Below, one piece after another: positions 35,134-44,094 of a DNA stretch of 64,000 bases. The stretch is from Candidatus Saccharimonadota bacterium (GTDB lineage: Bacteria > Patescibacteriota > Saccharimonadia > Saccharimonadales > UBA4665), in assembly GCA_028289125.1 (NCBI GenBank), contig JAQGGZ010000006.1, positions 62,001-126,000 of the forward strand, read 5' to 3'. The notes under the pieces are model-generated. The model ran no database searches and was not told where the DNA came from. It saw only the letters and a list, made by a program, of their open reading frames with translations. Position numbers and translations under genes: made by a program. Position 1 is the first letter of the stretch; the number at the start of each line of letters is the position of its first letter.

Positions 35134-36144
35134 ATGTCTAATATCGTTACAAACGAGACGAGCCAGACCAGCTCGATCGGAGCAGCCTGGCCGCCGGAGC
35201 CGGCGCCTTGCGAACGGCTCCGGGGAATCTACACTGACGGCATCCTTGATAGCCAATCGGATTTTGAAGAGTTTGCCGAGGTGTATCACACCTTAGCAGA
35301 AGAAATGAACGCAGGTCGTGCGTATACCCGACTTAGTGTGCGCTGCCTGGCTCAAACGGCCGGTCTGCGCGTACTGACTGAACTGGGCGTACAAACAGAG
35401 GCAGCCATACCGCTGGCGGACGAGCCGGATATCGTTCTGTCATACGTGGGTGCTAACCTGCCACGACGCATTATGGCGCCCGACCGTTTACGTCGGCATG
35501 GCGCCCTGCTGAACGATGTAGTCGGCTCCCGCATGCAGAACCCCGCGGGCCACACTGAATTACTAGCTCGTGCCGGGTATGAAATCAAGATACTGGGCGG
35601 TACGTCCGACCGCGCCGAAGTTGCTACCTTGCTGCCGAAATTCCTGAACATGTACCGCATTTTCGGATACGACGAGCAAGACGTAAAGACTTTGCTGGAA
35701 AGCGATGCCAATACCGTCGTATATTTAGAACATGAAGATCGCATCGTATCGACGGCCATGGCCGAGCAGGCGACCGTGCCGATAATCGGCTTCGGCGATT
35801 TACGCCTAACCGAGATCACGGAGGCTTCGACGTTGCCGGCTTACCGCCAGCGCGGACTGTATAAGGCGGTTTCGGGAGTGCTGACGCAGCGTTTGGTGGA
35901 ACGACAAGCGAGCGACCCGGTCCATGCTGTCTACGGCGAAAGTAACCTGGCCATGCCTGGGGTGCTTATAGCCGCCCATGAGAACGGTCGTCGTTTCAGT
36001 CACTTCGACCGCCAGCGATTCGGTATCACACACCCGGCTTTTGGCATCCTGCCTCAGAACTTTCGGGTAGAAGACGGCCAGGAAGATCGACCTTACAATG
36101 ACTTCGCGGTTTCGTACGTGCCACTCGGAAAGGGCGTGAGATAA
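35134..36144 (+). CDS. GNAT-like acetyltransferase domain protein (AblB-like)
   Basis: 336 residues. The C-terminal half has a GNAT core with the acetyl-CoA-binding motif ATLP-like then YRQRGLYKAVSGVL (R-x-x-G-x-x region), resembling beta-lysine acetyltransferase AblB. The N-terminal 160 residues are unassigned. Substrate unknown. It follows an attenuator, so expression is probably conditional. The weak SD GAAAGAAG precedes the ATG. The stop overlaps the M23 gene by one base. Confidence 0.72.
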   Translation: MSNIVTNETSQTSSIGAAWPPEPAPCERLRGIYTDGILDSQSDFEEFAEVYHTLAEEMNAGRAYTRLSVRCLAQTAGLRVLTELGVQTEAAIPLADEPDIVLSYVGANLPRRIMAPDRLRRHGALLNDVVGSRMQNPAGHTELLARAGYEIKILGGTSDRAEVATLLPKFLNMYRIFGYDEQDVKTLLESDANTVVYLEHEDRIVSTAMAEQATVPIIGFGDLRLTEITEASTLPAYRQRGLYKAVSGVLTQRLVERQASDPVHAVYGESNLAMPGVLIAAHENGRRFSHFDRQRFGITHPAFGILPQNFRVEDGQEDRPYNDFAVSYVPLGKGVR

Positions 36145-36827
36145 TGGCTACCTTCGCTGAGCCACTGCCGGAGTTCTTTGGTCGGTCACGACTGCTCATC
36201 CTGAACTTTGCCGATATCCCCAGCGCCACGCCGGCAGTCGAAAACATCGCAGTTTATTTTGCTGAGATGCAGGACATGGGGCGCGACCCGAAAGCTCCTG
36301 AAAATCGTCAGGCGTTCAATGACAAGCTACTGGCGCAGACCGGGGTACGCTACCTGGTCAGCCGTTACGGTGAAGATCGCCAGTCGATGCTGGCAGGTTC
36401 GTCTATCTACAAAGAAGGTCGCACGATACATCTGGGTGTCGATATTTTTGCTCGCAACCTCGAACCGGTCTTATCACCCTGTGACGGTGTGATCATCCGT
36501 ATCGGGCGGGAGCCGGAAGGGCATAGTTTTGGTAACTATCTGATCATCAAGCCGGATGATCAGTCGTTGCCGTATGTCTTTCTCGGGCACCTAGGGTCTG
36601 AGCACCGTGAACCGGGCAAAGTCAGGACGGGAGACGTGGTAGCACGGCTCGGTGACTATCACGATAACGAGAACGGTGGTTGGTCCCGGCACCTTCATTT
36701 TCAGCTGCTGTCGGCAGGACCGGCCGAGGATGCGGTGCCGGTGGGCTATGCCAGCCGCGCTTCGTTCCCCTCGTTATCCCGACTATATCCTGATCCGCAG
36801 CCGTATATGCCATTACTCTGCCGTTAA
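36144..36827 (+). CDS. M23 peptidase-domain protein without signal peptide
   Basis: 227 residues. The LytM/M23 motifs are present: HLGVDIF (H-x3-D), FLGHLG and HLHFQL (HxH). M23 enzymes are zinc peptidases that cut peptidoglycan peptides, but this one has no signal peptide or membrane segment. It may be cytoplasmic and act on muropeptides or another substrate. It is coupled to the GNAT gene (TAATG) under the same attenuator. Confidence 0.82.
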   Translation: MATFAEPLPEFFGRSRLLILNFADIPSATPAVENIAVYFAEMQDMGRDPKAPENRQAFNDKLLAQTGVRYLVSRYGEDRQSMLAGSSIYKEGRTIHLGVDIFARNLEPVLSPCDGVIIRIGREPEGHSFGNYLIIKPDDQSLPYVFLGHLGSEHREPGKVRTGDVVARLGDYHDNENGGWSRHLHFQLLSAGPAEDAVPVGYASRASFPSLSRLYPDPQPYMPLLCR

Positions 36828-37930
36828 AGCCATTTGGTCTGACGTAGCGAGTGCGCATCCGAAAAGTAAATCTTGGCAGCGACCGACCATAACTGGTGGC
36901 TGTTGCCGCGCGGCGCCACCTTAGGGGTGACTGTCAGTATTTCATGGCCCGTGTCGATATGTGGCACGCATCGCTCAGTTATCCGAGCGATGTCATGCAG
37001 CCCGAACTTCTCACAGCCGTAGTGGATCATCGCTTGCTCGAATACCCATACGACGTAGCCGTGATACGTGTCGCTCAGTGTTTCGCCTATAGCTTGCGGC
37101 GTACACGCTATCCCGGTCACAGTGATGAGGTCTTGTACCCGCCGTTTAATGGCTTCGAGCGGCAGTTGCTTAGCATACCGACGTGGGATATAGGCCAGCG
37201 CGTGCACTTCGTCCGAAGAGACTTGCTCCAACCGGCCGTCGCCGTCTTCTTCTATGCAGAAAGCGTCTTCGCTCATGAATTTAGCGATGCCTGCTGTAAA
37301 CATACGATCCGCCAAATCATGCAAATCGTCCCGCTCCAAAAGGTTCGCCGCTCCTAAGATGCCGCGTGCGACCTGGAAGTGAGCCAAGGCGAAGGTCACC
37401 GGATAGCGAGGCTCCTCTTTGCCGGTTGTACTCGGTACGATCGAATCTTTCCAATATGTAACACGAATTGAATACTGCTCGGCGCCATCGGGGGGCGTTT
37501 CCCAGAAAATATCGTCTTTGAGATGGCTCAAAAGGTAATCAAGGGCGCTTTCGATACTCGCCTGGTGGGTGTTCAGGAATTCTGTCGACTCCCGCTTGTT
37601 CAAGTGTCGCAGGAATTCCAGACCCGTCAGGTACAGAGCGGTCGTATCGCAGGCGTTGTACGTCGTGTAGTAAGGCGCGCGCCAGATGACCCCAGGGTAT
37701 TCATGGTGTATCTTGCCGGGCTCTTCCCCTGTCAGGATATCAATCTTCTTCCCCTGATGCAGATAGCTCATAGCCAACTGGTTGTCTAACAGGTGGTGGT
37801 CGGCCGCGATGATTCCGGAGATGATCGTATCACGGCTGAAATTGCGAGGATAGCCGGGCAAGCCGGCAAAGTAACATGTCATGCCGTCAATCTCGGTCGT
37901 GTACCCGTCGAACAATTCGTGGACTTGCAT
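36824..37930 (-). CDS. Amylo-alpha-1,6-glucosidase-like (GH133 type) enzyme
   Basis: About 368 residues from the ATG at 37930, which has a TACACT box 6 bases upstream. An (alpha/alpha)6 barrel of the glycogen debranching enzyme C-terminal type is suggested by YFAGLPGYPRNFSRDTIISG, PGVIWRAPYYTTYNACDTTALYL and DTYHGYVVWVFEQAMIHYG. It should release glucose from alpha-1,6 branches. It is shorter than full glycogen debranching enzymes (about 700 residues), and the N-terminal domain is missing. Neighbouring GT4 and GH13 genes support glucan metabolism. Confidence 0.8.
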   Translation of the reverse strand: MQVHELFDGYTTEIDGMTCYFAGLPGYPRNFSRDTIISGIIAADHHLLDNQLAMSYLHQGKKIDILTGEEPGKIHHEYPGVIWRAPYYTTYNACDTTALYLTGLEFLRHLNKRESTEFLNTHQASIESALDYLLSHLKDDIFWETPPDGAEQYSIRVTYWKDSIVPSTTGKEEPRYPVTFALAHFQVARGILGAANLLERDDLHDLADRMFTAGIAKFMSEDAFCIEEDGDGRLEQVSSDEVHALAYIPRRYAKQLPLEAIKRRVQDLITVTGIACTPQAIGETLSDTYHGYVVWVFEQAMIHYGCEKFGLHDIARITERCVPHIDTGHEILTVTPKVAPRGNSHQLWSVAAKIYFSDAHSLRQTKWL

Positions 37931-37936
37931 ACTCCC

Positions 37937-37942
37937 AGTGTA
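37937..37942 (-). promoter_or_regulatory. -10 box, leaderless spacing
   Basis: TACACT on the minus strand, 6 bases before the ATG at 37930. Confidence 0.5.
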
Positions 37943-38073
37943 CAAGACCGATGCAAACATGCAGAAACGACATAATGTACCATATCTGTGTGATTTTGGA
38001 AGACCAAAAGTTCACAGCCAGAATCTAATGGTAATGCTATATTTCAAAGTACTTTGGATAAACGGAGACTTTC

Positions 38074-39189
38074 ATGAGAGTTGCAATCGTAGCAGAGCCC
38101 TATGTTCCTATTCCCCCTCAATCTTATGGTGGGATAGAGCAAATTGTTCATCATCTGATTAAAGGCTTGAAAGAGCAAGGTCATACCCCCATACTGCTGG
38201 CTCCGGGTAATTCTAAGGTGGATTGCCGCCTTATACCAACCGTCGACGAAGCATTATATTTCCCGCGTGAAAAAAAGGATATACGGGCCCACACGGCTCA
38301 GGTAAACCGGGCAAATCGCACCACTGAAAAGATTCTTCGCGACTTGTTGCCGGAAATAGATATCATCCATTCCCACGGCTTCGACCTTAAAAAGTTCAGT
38401 ACCTTCCCGAACCTCACGACGCTTCACAATCCGATCGAGTTCGAACAGATCGGCTATTACTCCAAACGCCAGGACCTGTACTACGCGTCGATTTCAAAGA
38501 ATTACCAGGATTCATTTCCCGGCCTCCAGTACGCGGGCGTCGTGTACAACGGGGAAGACCCTGATGATTTTCCCGTGGTAACCCAGCCTGACGATTACGT
38601 TTGTTTCCTCGGACGTTTCGACCGCGACAAGAATCCGCACATGGCTATCAAGCTAGCGCTAAGCCAGGGCATCAAGATCAAACTGGCAGGCAAGATAGAC
38701 CATAAGGGTGAGTCGTATTTTGAAGAAGAAATCGCCCCGTACCTCAAACACCCACTGGTCGAATACCTCGGTGAGCTTGGCTTCAAAGACAAAGTGGAAC
38801 TTATCAGCCACGCTAAGGTCAATCTGCACCCCACAAGCTTCCGGGAACCATTCGGCTTGACCGTCATCGAAGCGGCCTATTGCGGTACGCCGACCATGGC
38901 CATTACCCGAGGCGCCATGCCTGAGCTGATTGAACAAGGCCGCACGGGGCTGCTAGTCGAAGATTTCATTGAGGGATACCACCATCTCAATGAATGTTTC
39001 ACGATGGACCGCGAATATGTCGCTTCGAGGGCACGACAGCTATTCAGTTATAAGACCATGACCCAGCAGTATATCGAAGCCTACGAGCATGTCCTGAGTG
39101 AATTACCGAAGCCGGATTATAACCAGAACTTCCTCAAAAGGTTCGTCCATATCTTTCACCCGTCCGGGTATGTCAAGGCTGGCCACTGA
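38074..39189 (+). CDS. Glycosyltransferase family 4 (GT-B)
   Basis: 371 residues. N-terminal VAEPYVPIPPQSYGGIEQIV is the GT4 acceptor-domain start. The C-terminal domain has CFLGRFDRDKNPHMAI, LHPTSFREPFGLTVIEAAYC (E-x7-E) and a GRTGLLVED sugar-nucleotide-binding end. It transfers a sugar from a nucleotide donor in the cytoplasm; acceptor unknown. GGAG lies 6 bases before the ATG. It overlaps the convergent M23 gene by 17 bases. Confidence 0.92.
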   Translation: MRVAIVAEPYVPIPPQSYGGIEQIVHHLIKGLKEQGHTPILLAPGNSKVDCRLIPTVDEALYFPREKKDIRAHTAQVNRANRTTEKILRDLLPEIDIIHSHGFDLKKFSTFPNLTTLHNPIEFEQIGYYSKRQDLYYASISKNYQDSFPGLQYAGVVYNGEDPDDFPVVTQPDDYVCFLGRFDRDKNPHMAIKLALSQGIKIKLAGKIDHKGESYFEEEIAPYLKHPLVEYLGELGFKDKVELISHAKVNLHPTSFREPFGLTVIEAAYCGTPTMAITRGAMPELIEQGRTGLLVEDFIEGYHHLNECFTMDREYVASRARQLFSYKTMTQQYIEAYEHVLSELPKPDYNQNFLKRFVHIFHPSGYVKAGH

Positions 39190-40189
39190 TAAATGCGCGC
39201 GGGTTAGCGACTTGCCCGTCAATCCGGATTTCAAAGTGAAGGTGCGGACCGGTCGAAACGCCGGTTGTGCCTTCGTAGCCTAATGTCGTAGTGGTGTCGA
39301 CAGCTTGTCCGGTGGTCACGGCAATCGATGCCATATGACCGTAAACCGAGGTCACGCCGTTGCCGTGGTCGACCACGACATGGTTGCCCAGGCCGCCAGT
39401 CCGTTCGACGTCTATGACCCGACCGCTCCGGAAGGCCTTGATAGGTGTGACGTTCGACCGCTTGCCGTCGCTGATGTCGATACCGGTGTGAATCGGTTGG
39501 TAGGGCCATTCGGGCACACCGAATTCGGTCGTGACGGCGCCATGCATAGGCCAGATGGCCTCCTCTGGTTGCGGAGCGGCGGGAGTTGGAGCCTGCAAGG
39601 CTTCTTGGGCCTGGGCGACAGCCGGGGATTTCGGATCGATGATCGGTACGGCGTCGTGATCACCAGGGTGCAGGACGTTATCAACCTTGATCGTACCGGA
39701 TATGGTCTCGACAGTATTTGCCGGGATGATCATCACTGAAACGACGCCTTTAGTTGCGACATGACCGGCCGACTCAAACCCATGTCCGACGCCTTTCGCC
39801 AGAAAACCGGCCGTGTGACCGACGCCGTCCAGCAAAAGGCTGACGGCGTGGAACGTGCTGGAAGTCATTGATTTTCCGCCACCAGCAACGAATGCGCCGC
39901 TGCGGGCCGCCGCGTCCGTCACCGTGTGGGCGGCGTCATATATTCCGGCGTGCGCCGAATCGAGTCCGCGTTCTACGGCGTCGGAAATCACCGTCATGGT
40001 GCCCAAGAGGATATTAGGGCTGTCGGTCAAGCTTGTCATTTGAGGATCGGTCGAATTAGTGTTCGAGTGGGTTCGGGCAGGGCCCAGGGCAAGGATAAAG
40101 GCGGACAGTAGCACCAACCAAACAGCCGCGCCGGCGCCGGCGATAAGAAATCGAAACTTATGGATGACAATGTCTCTGTGCGGGTGCAT
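39173..40189 (-). CDS. Membrane-anchored M23 peptidase
   Basis: 338 residues. One N-terminal membrane segment (FLIAGAGAAVWLVLLSAFILAL), an Ala/Thr-rich region of 170 residues, then a LytM domain with HTGIDISDG (H-x3-D), VVVDHGNGVTSVYGHM and HLHFEI (HxH). It should cleave peptidoglycan cross-links outside the membrane, for division or wall remodelling. It ends in VANPRAFI, a normal LytM end. TATAAT lies at about 40220. Confidence 0.9.
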   Translation of the reverse strand: MHPHRDIVIHKFRFLIAGAGAAVWLVLLSAFILALGPARTHSNTNSTDPQMTSLTDSPNILLGTMTVISDAVERGLDSAHAGIYDAAHTVTDAAARSGAFVAGGGKSMTSSTFHAVSLLLDGVGHTAGFLAKGVGHGFESAGHVATKGVVSVMIIPANTVETISGTIKVDNVLHPGDHDAVPIIDPKSPAVAQAQEALQAPTPAAPQPEEAIWPMHGAVTTEFGVPEWPYQPIHTGIDISDGKRSNVTPIKAFRSGRVIDVERTGGLGNHVVVDHGNGVTSVYGHMASIAVTTGQAVDTTTTLGYEGTTGVSTGPHLHFEIRIDGQVANPRAFISGQP

Positions 40190-40360
40190 GTGATAGGCTC
40201 GCTCTGAAAAAGCTAATTATACACTCATTTTGCAAGGTATGCATCTATAAGAGGTGAGAATCAAAATTGCTTACGTGCCACTAACGAGCGGGTACGTACG
40301 GAGCGTGTCAAATTCCAAAAGTGGCGGCCAACCATTACGTATAAGCCTAGTAACCACGGG
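40190..40360. other. Intergenic region, no gene seen
   Basis: Contains the M23 promoter region near 40220 and no open frame with a start signal. No hairpin or repeat stands out. Confidence 0.5.
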
Positions 40361-40642
40361 CTACCTGAAGAATGATACGACAATGGCAAGAAGCACAATC
40401 AGGCCGAGCAATTTGCGAAAATAGTTCACGCCTGAGGTCATTTCCATATACGCCCAGGCAAAGATGAAGGCGGTACCGAGCTGAGCGAAACCTAGTTTCA
40501 GTGATTCCTGGGTTATCAGTAAGGAGAGTGCTTTAAAAATGATCCACCCCCATAATGCGAAGTTGGGCCATTGCCAGATCACGACGTTGCCGTCCTTGTC
40601 TCTCAAGAACGTGAATCGGGCAGGGGAAGGTGATTCGGTCAT
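40361..40642 (-). CDS. Small three-TM membrane protein
   Basis: 93 residues. A hydrophilic start (FTFLRDKDGNVVIWQWPNF) is followed by three hydrophobic helices. TATAGT lies immediately before the ATG, too close for a normal -10, so the true start or promoter is uncertain. No family assigned; similar small proteins are frequent in Saccharibacteria. Confidence 0.6.
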   Translation of the reverse strand: MTESPSPARFTFLRDKDGNVVIWQWPNFALWGWIIFKALSLLITQESLKLGFAQLGTAFIFAWAYMEMTSGVNYFRKLLGLIVLLAIVVSFFR

Positions 40643-40677
40643 ACTATAAAGAGAGTCGACTATTTCAGAGTAATGCC

Positions 40678-41067
40678 TTAGCTATTGTCGATGGAAGTCT
40701 TGTTAAGCGTATCGCCCGGCTCGGCGGTGGAGTTATTTTTTTCGACAACGCTGTACTCATCTTCCGTAAGGATAACCTTTTCTATCTTATTCACCTGATG
40801 TTTCAGCATCACGATGAAGGCATCGCGATTCTGATGGATTTTCTGATAGATGCTTAGTTTTATTGGAATGCGGGCCTCACAGTTTTCGTCGGAGCATTCA
40901 CATTTGAACTGTAACAGAATGTCATCGCTGCGTACGAGCATAGGATGGCCGTATTCAATGTGGAGCGCGTCGATTTCATCCAGCTTATCACCCACGACTT
41001 CATTAGCCCGCCGGAAAATCATCTCATTTTCTATCTGGCGTCGTTCGGTGACGGATACCTTCTTCAT
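40678..41067 (-). CDS. Hypothetical protein with Cys-rich CxC(x5)C motif
   Basis: 129 residues. A short motif FKCECSDENCEARIPI followed by LSIYQKIHQNRDAFIVMLKH is shared with small actinobacterial proteins in which a C-E-C-S/G-D-x-x-C motif probably binds zinc. No catalytic domain is visible. The -10 box TACTAT lies 6 bases before the ATG. Confidence 0.65.
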   Translation of the reverse strand: MKKVSVTERRQIENEMIFRRANEVVGDKLDEIDALHIEYGHPMLVRSDDILLQFKCECSDENCEARIPIKLSIYQKIHQNRDAFIVMLKHQVNKIEKVILTEDEYSVVEKNNSTAEPGDTLNKTSIDNS

Positions 41068-41073
41068 ATGCTT

Positions 41074-41079
41074 ATAGTA
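41074..41079 (-). promoter_or_regulatory. -10 box, leaderless spacing
   Basis: TACTAT on the minus strand, 6 bases before the ATG at 41067. Confidence 0.55.
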
Positions 41080-41117
41080 GCAGCTTAGGTTACGGATGCC
41101 TCAAAGATATTTGAATG

Positions 41118-41150
41118 TAAAAAAAAGAGGCACGTATTGTGCCTCTTTAA
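41118..41150 (-). terminator. Terminator of predicted small RNA
   Basis: 10-bp perfect stem with a 5-base loop and a T run on the minus strand. Confidence 0.85.
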
Positions 41151-41260
41151 ATCTGGGAAGTCTTGCACCCACAGATGTAGCCTACTAACTAACAAACTAT
41201 CAAAACTTACTAACTCGAACGGCTACATATACTTAACGTGCTGTATCACTTGGACTTCCA
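41118..41260 (-). ncRNA. Predicted small RNA of about 140 nt
   Basis: There is no open frame. It has its own promoter (TTGACG 41294-41289, 17-base spacer, TACATT 41271-41266) and a strong terminator (AAAGAGGCAC / GTGCCTCTTT, then T8 on the minus strand). Two nested helices fold the transcript into one long hairpin: 41253-41259 with 41156-41162, and 41221-41228 with 41175-41182. An asymmetric internal bubble and a loop of about 38 bases rich in GTTAGT repeats lie between. A rod with a central bubble is reminiscent of 6S RNA, but I cannot confirm the family. Confidence 0.62.
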
Positions 41261-41265
41261 TAAAT

Positions 41266-41294
41266 AATGTATCAAGCTGAAAATATATCGTCAA
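41266..41294 (-). promoter_or_regulatory. Promoter of predicted small RNA
   Basis: TTGACG, a 17-base spacer and TACATT. Confidence 0.65.
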
Positions 41295-41320
41295 GACTTT
41301 TTAGTGTAAATCAGCGGCGA

Positions 41321-41357
41321 TGCAGGGGGTAAAGCCATCGTGCACGCTATCGCACCC
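41321..41357 (-). repeat. Interspersed repeat copy A
   Basis: Most divergent copy of a family also at 44144, 44741 and 45101. On the minus strand it reads TGCGATAGCGTGCACGATGG, close to copy B, but it lacks the tRNA-like CCCTCCA end. Confidence 0.5.
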
Positions 41358-41393
41358 GGCGTTGATTCGGCTAAATTGTCTTCTCCGAAGACT

Positions 41394-42449
41394 TTACTGT
41401 ATTTTTTCATTTGGCCGAGCGACCAATTTTTCGGTAGGGTATAAGACCTGCAGAAGATTATCTACGGACTGCTCGACGGTGTATAGGGTTCCGACTGCTC
41501 GTCGTATGGCCTCAGGCAGCGGGCCTTTAGAGATTGCGAGCGCTATACCTTGCGCGAGCGCTTCTGAATCATCTGGTTTTACTAAAATGACACCGCCGCA
41601 ATCAGTTTCCGGCAGACCACCATCGTTCGAGGCTACTACACGGCATCCGGAATGTTGCGCTTCGATGGATACGATACCGAACGTCTCATGCCAGTACTGG
41701 CTATTTGATGGCATTACGACTATATCCTGGACCGCCATAAGTTCCGCCATGGCAGCTGGGGTTTTTCTAGCGGTAATGACTGTTATGTTAGGGTGTGCAT
41801 CTAGTAATAATTTAATGAGCTTCCCCTCAGGCTTATCGGCACCGGCAGTCGTAACTGTAAAGGCAAGGTTGGAATTAGAATAGAGCACATCCCGATGCAG
41901 CGCTTCCAAGAGCGTGTAAACGCCTTTTTGGGCGCTCAGCCGCCCCGCGAACAGTATTCTTACGGCTGCGGTATTATTGTATTCTCGCGTCTGAACAGCA
42001 AAACATGGTTCGGCGAATGGGTAAACTACATGCACCTCGGCGCGTGGCCGAGGAATATAATCTGCCCAAAGTTGAGCAGCGTAGCGACTAGGTGTGATTA
42101 GTGTCCTTCCTTCAAGTGCCTTCAGCATTGCTGGCCGGGCCGCTTCTCGCAGAGGCGGAGGTATGTGCATTATTGCAAAAGCCGGGTTTTTTGTCTTTGT
42201 AGCGCCTGTTTCATCATTTACAAAAATGACGATTCCTTCAAGCGTTGTTATGTCTGCTTCGGTCTGGAGCGCTTTAAAAGGTATGTCAACAAATTCCTCA
42301 CGTCCATCCTGGGTGCCAAGTCCAGTAGTGACGATCCGGGCAGCTACACCGCGGCTGATCAGCTCTCGAACCTGTCCGATGGTGTAGTTTTCGGTACCCC
42401 CTGTCCCTGCGGGTAACCTGGTTCCTGGCGACCAAATAAAGTTAATCAT
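41394..42449 (-). CDS. Glycosyltransferase family 4
   Basis: 351 residues. ILFAGRLSAQKGVYTLLEAL and SQYWHETFGIVSIEAQHSGC mark the GT4 C-terminal donor domain with the E-x7-E-like pair. The N-terminus (SPGTRLPAGTGGTENYTIGQV) is the acceptor domain. Its start overlaps the GH13 gene by 8 bases, so both form one operon. Acceptor unknown; with GH13 it suggests alpha-glucan or trehalose/maltose chemistry. Confidence 0.88.
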   Translation of the reverse strand: MINFIWSPGTRLPAGTGGTENYTIGQVRELISRGVAARIVTTGLGTQDGREEFVDIPFKALQTEADITTLEGIVIFVNDETGATKTKNPAFAIMHIPPPLREAARPAMLKALEGRTLITPSRYAAQLWADYIPRPRAEVHVVYPFAEPCFAVQTREYNNTAAVRILFAGRLSAQKGVYTLLEALHRDVLYSNSNLAFTVTTAGADKPEGKLIKLLLDAHPNITVITARKTPAAMAELMAVQDIVVMPSNSQYWHETFGIVSIEAQHSGCRVVASNDGGLPETDCGGVILVKPDDSEALAQGIALAISKGPLPEAIRRAVGTLYTVEQSVDNLLQVLYPTEKLVARPNEKIQ

Positions 42450-44055
42450 GTGAGACCTGTATCACCACGCCCTCATTGGCCTGAAGTGTTAGGTGACCGT
42501 TCACGGTCGCACCTTCATCCTCGAAGTGGGTCGAGACGACAATAGTGCCTTCAAGGTCATTTATTACAAGCTTTTGATTGAGGTCAGAAAAGTTAAGCAG
42601 CACAAGTAAGATTTCATTTCCCAGACGTCGTTCATAGCTCAAGACGTGCTCATATTTGGTAACCGGCTTGTAACTGCCGTATCGCAGCACACGAGATTGA
42701 TTCCGGAACCGAAGGAGCCGCTTATAGAGGTTGAGTGATGAACTCGGATCTGCTGCTTCGGTGTGAACATTTATTCTCTTGTAGTCATCAGAGACGGGGA
42801 GCCAAGGCGTAGCGGTTGTGAAGCCCGCTTGTGGTGCGTTACTCCACTGCATCGGAGTACGCTCCGGATCGCGGCCGTTTTGTTTACCAGCGAATGGGTC
42901 GCGTATCTTGTCTTGTGAAATGTCAACATCATGCATACCTAGCTCTTCGCCGTAATATATAAACGCCATGCCTGGCAGGGTCAACAACATGACTGCCGCG
43001 GTACGCGCGGCTGCGTTGCCGACACGCGTGGCGATGCGCGACTCGTCGTGGTTTCCGACGGTGTAGATAGGAACGTATCCAGGCTTCATGGCTGCTTGAA
43101 ATGTATCAATAAACCGGCCGAATTCCGGTGCTTTCCAAGGCAGGTATATGCCTTGGAAGTTAAATGGCGCGCTGAGATGCGGATTTACTCCCTGGTAGTA
43201 ACGCAGATACCCGGTGATTTTATCGTCTGTCTCGGGATGTGCTTCGGTAATCATAAAACGATCTTTGTATTCTTCGAGCACGCTGGTCATCTCATTGAGC
43301 CGTTCGAATAAGTGTGGACCATCACGGCTATAGACATGCCTTAGTGACGAGTGATCATATCCCGGGACTGCATCAATGGCATTTTCATCGACAGGGTCGT
43401 CCCGGAATGCCGCATCTTTAGACATCCAATCGACAGCATCGACCCGAAAGCCATCGACACCGCGGTCCAGCCAGAAGCGCATGGCCGACTTCATGGCTTT
43501 CCGGACGGTATCATTATCCCAGTTCAAGTCCGGCTGTTTGGCAAGAAAGCTATGTAGATAGTACTGACCACTTGGCTCGTCCAACTGCCAGGCTGAGCCG
43601 CCAAAGACACTCAGCCAGTTGTTGGGCGGTCCGCCGTCCGCGGCCGGATCGCGCCAGATATACCAGTCCCGTTTATCGCTGGTAGGTGAGGACCGCGATT
43701 CTATAAACCAGGGGTGTTCGTCGGATGTATGATTGGGAACGAAATCGAGTAATACTTTAATAGATCGTTTGTGGGCTTCCACGACTAGTGTTTCCATGTC
43801 CTCCAGGGTGCCAAAAATCGGATCGACATCAGTGTAATTGCTGACGTCATAACCAAAATCGGCCATCGGTGAGGTATAGATGGGTGAAAGCCAGATAGCC
43901 GTAATGCCGAGAGAATCAGGTGTGCCGGCCAAGTAATCGAGCTTATCAATAATTCCTCGCAAATTACCAACGCCGGTGCCTAGGGAATCATTGAAGCTCC
44001 GGGGATATATCTGATAGATTACGGCACCTAGAAGCCATGATTGTGAGTGGTTTAT
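42442..44055 (-). CDS. GH13 alpha-glucosidase family enzyme, non-canonical start
   Basis: About 538 residues. Conserved regions: YQIYPRSFNDSLG, DFVPNHTSDEHPWF, FRVDAVDWM (nucleophile Asp), ITEAHPETDD (acid/base Glu) and TVGNHDESR (Asp). This fits oligo-1,6-glucosidase/alpha-glucosidase enzymes. Homology clearly begins near 44037, upstream of the first TTG codon at 43962, yet the frame has no ATG, GTG, TTG or CTG there before a stop at 44061. An ATA at 44055 lies exactly 6 bases after CATACT and may be the start codon. Confidence 0.85.
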   Translation of the reverse strand: MNHSQSWLLGAVIYQIYPRSFNDSLGTGVGNLRGIIDKLDYLAGTPDSLGITAIWLSPIYTSPMADFGYDVSNYTDVDPIFGTLEDMETLVVEAHKRSIKVLLDFVPNHTSDEHPWFIESRSSPTSDKRDWYIWRDPAADGGPPNNWLSVFGGSAWQLDEPSGQYYLHSFLAKQPDLNWDNDTVRKAMKSAMRFWLDRGVDGFRVDAVDWMSKDAAFRDDPVDENAIDAVPGYDHSSLRHVYSRDGPHLFERLNEMTSVLEEYKDRFMITEAHPETDDKITGYLRYYQGVNPHLSAPFNFQGIYLPWKAPEFGRFIDTFQAAMKPGYVPIYTVGNHDESRIATRVGNAAARTAAVMLLTLPGMAFIYYGEELGMHDVDISQDKIRDPFAGKQNGRDPERTPMQWSNAPQAGFTTATPWLPVSDDYKRINVHTEAADPSSSLNLYKRLLRFRNQSRVLRYGSYKPVTKYEHVLSYERRLGNEILLVLLNFSDLNQKLVINDLEGTIVVSTHFEDEGATVNGHLTLQANEGVVIQVSHD

Positions 44056-44061
44056 CTTTTA

Positions 44062-44067
44062 AGTATG
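44062..44067 (-). promoter_or_regulatory. -10 box of GH13 gene
   Basis: CATACT on the minus strand, 6 bases before the in-frame ATA codon at 44055. Confidence 0.4.
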
Positions 44068-44094
44068 GACTGAAGATGGTGAATATACTAATAA

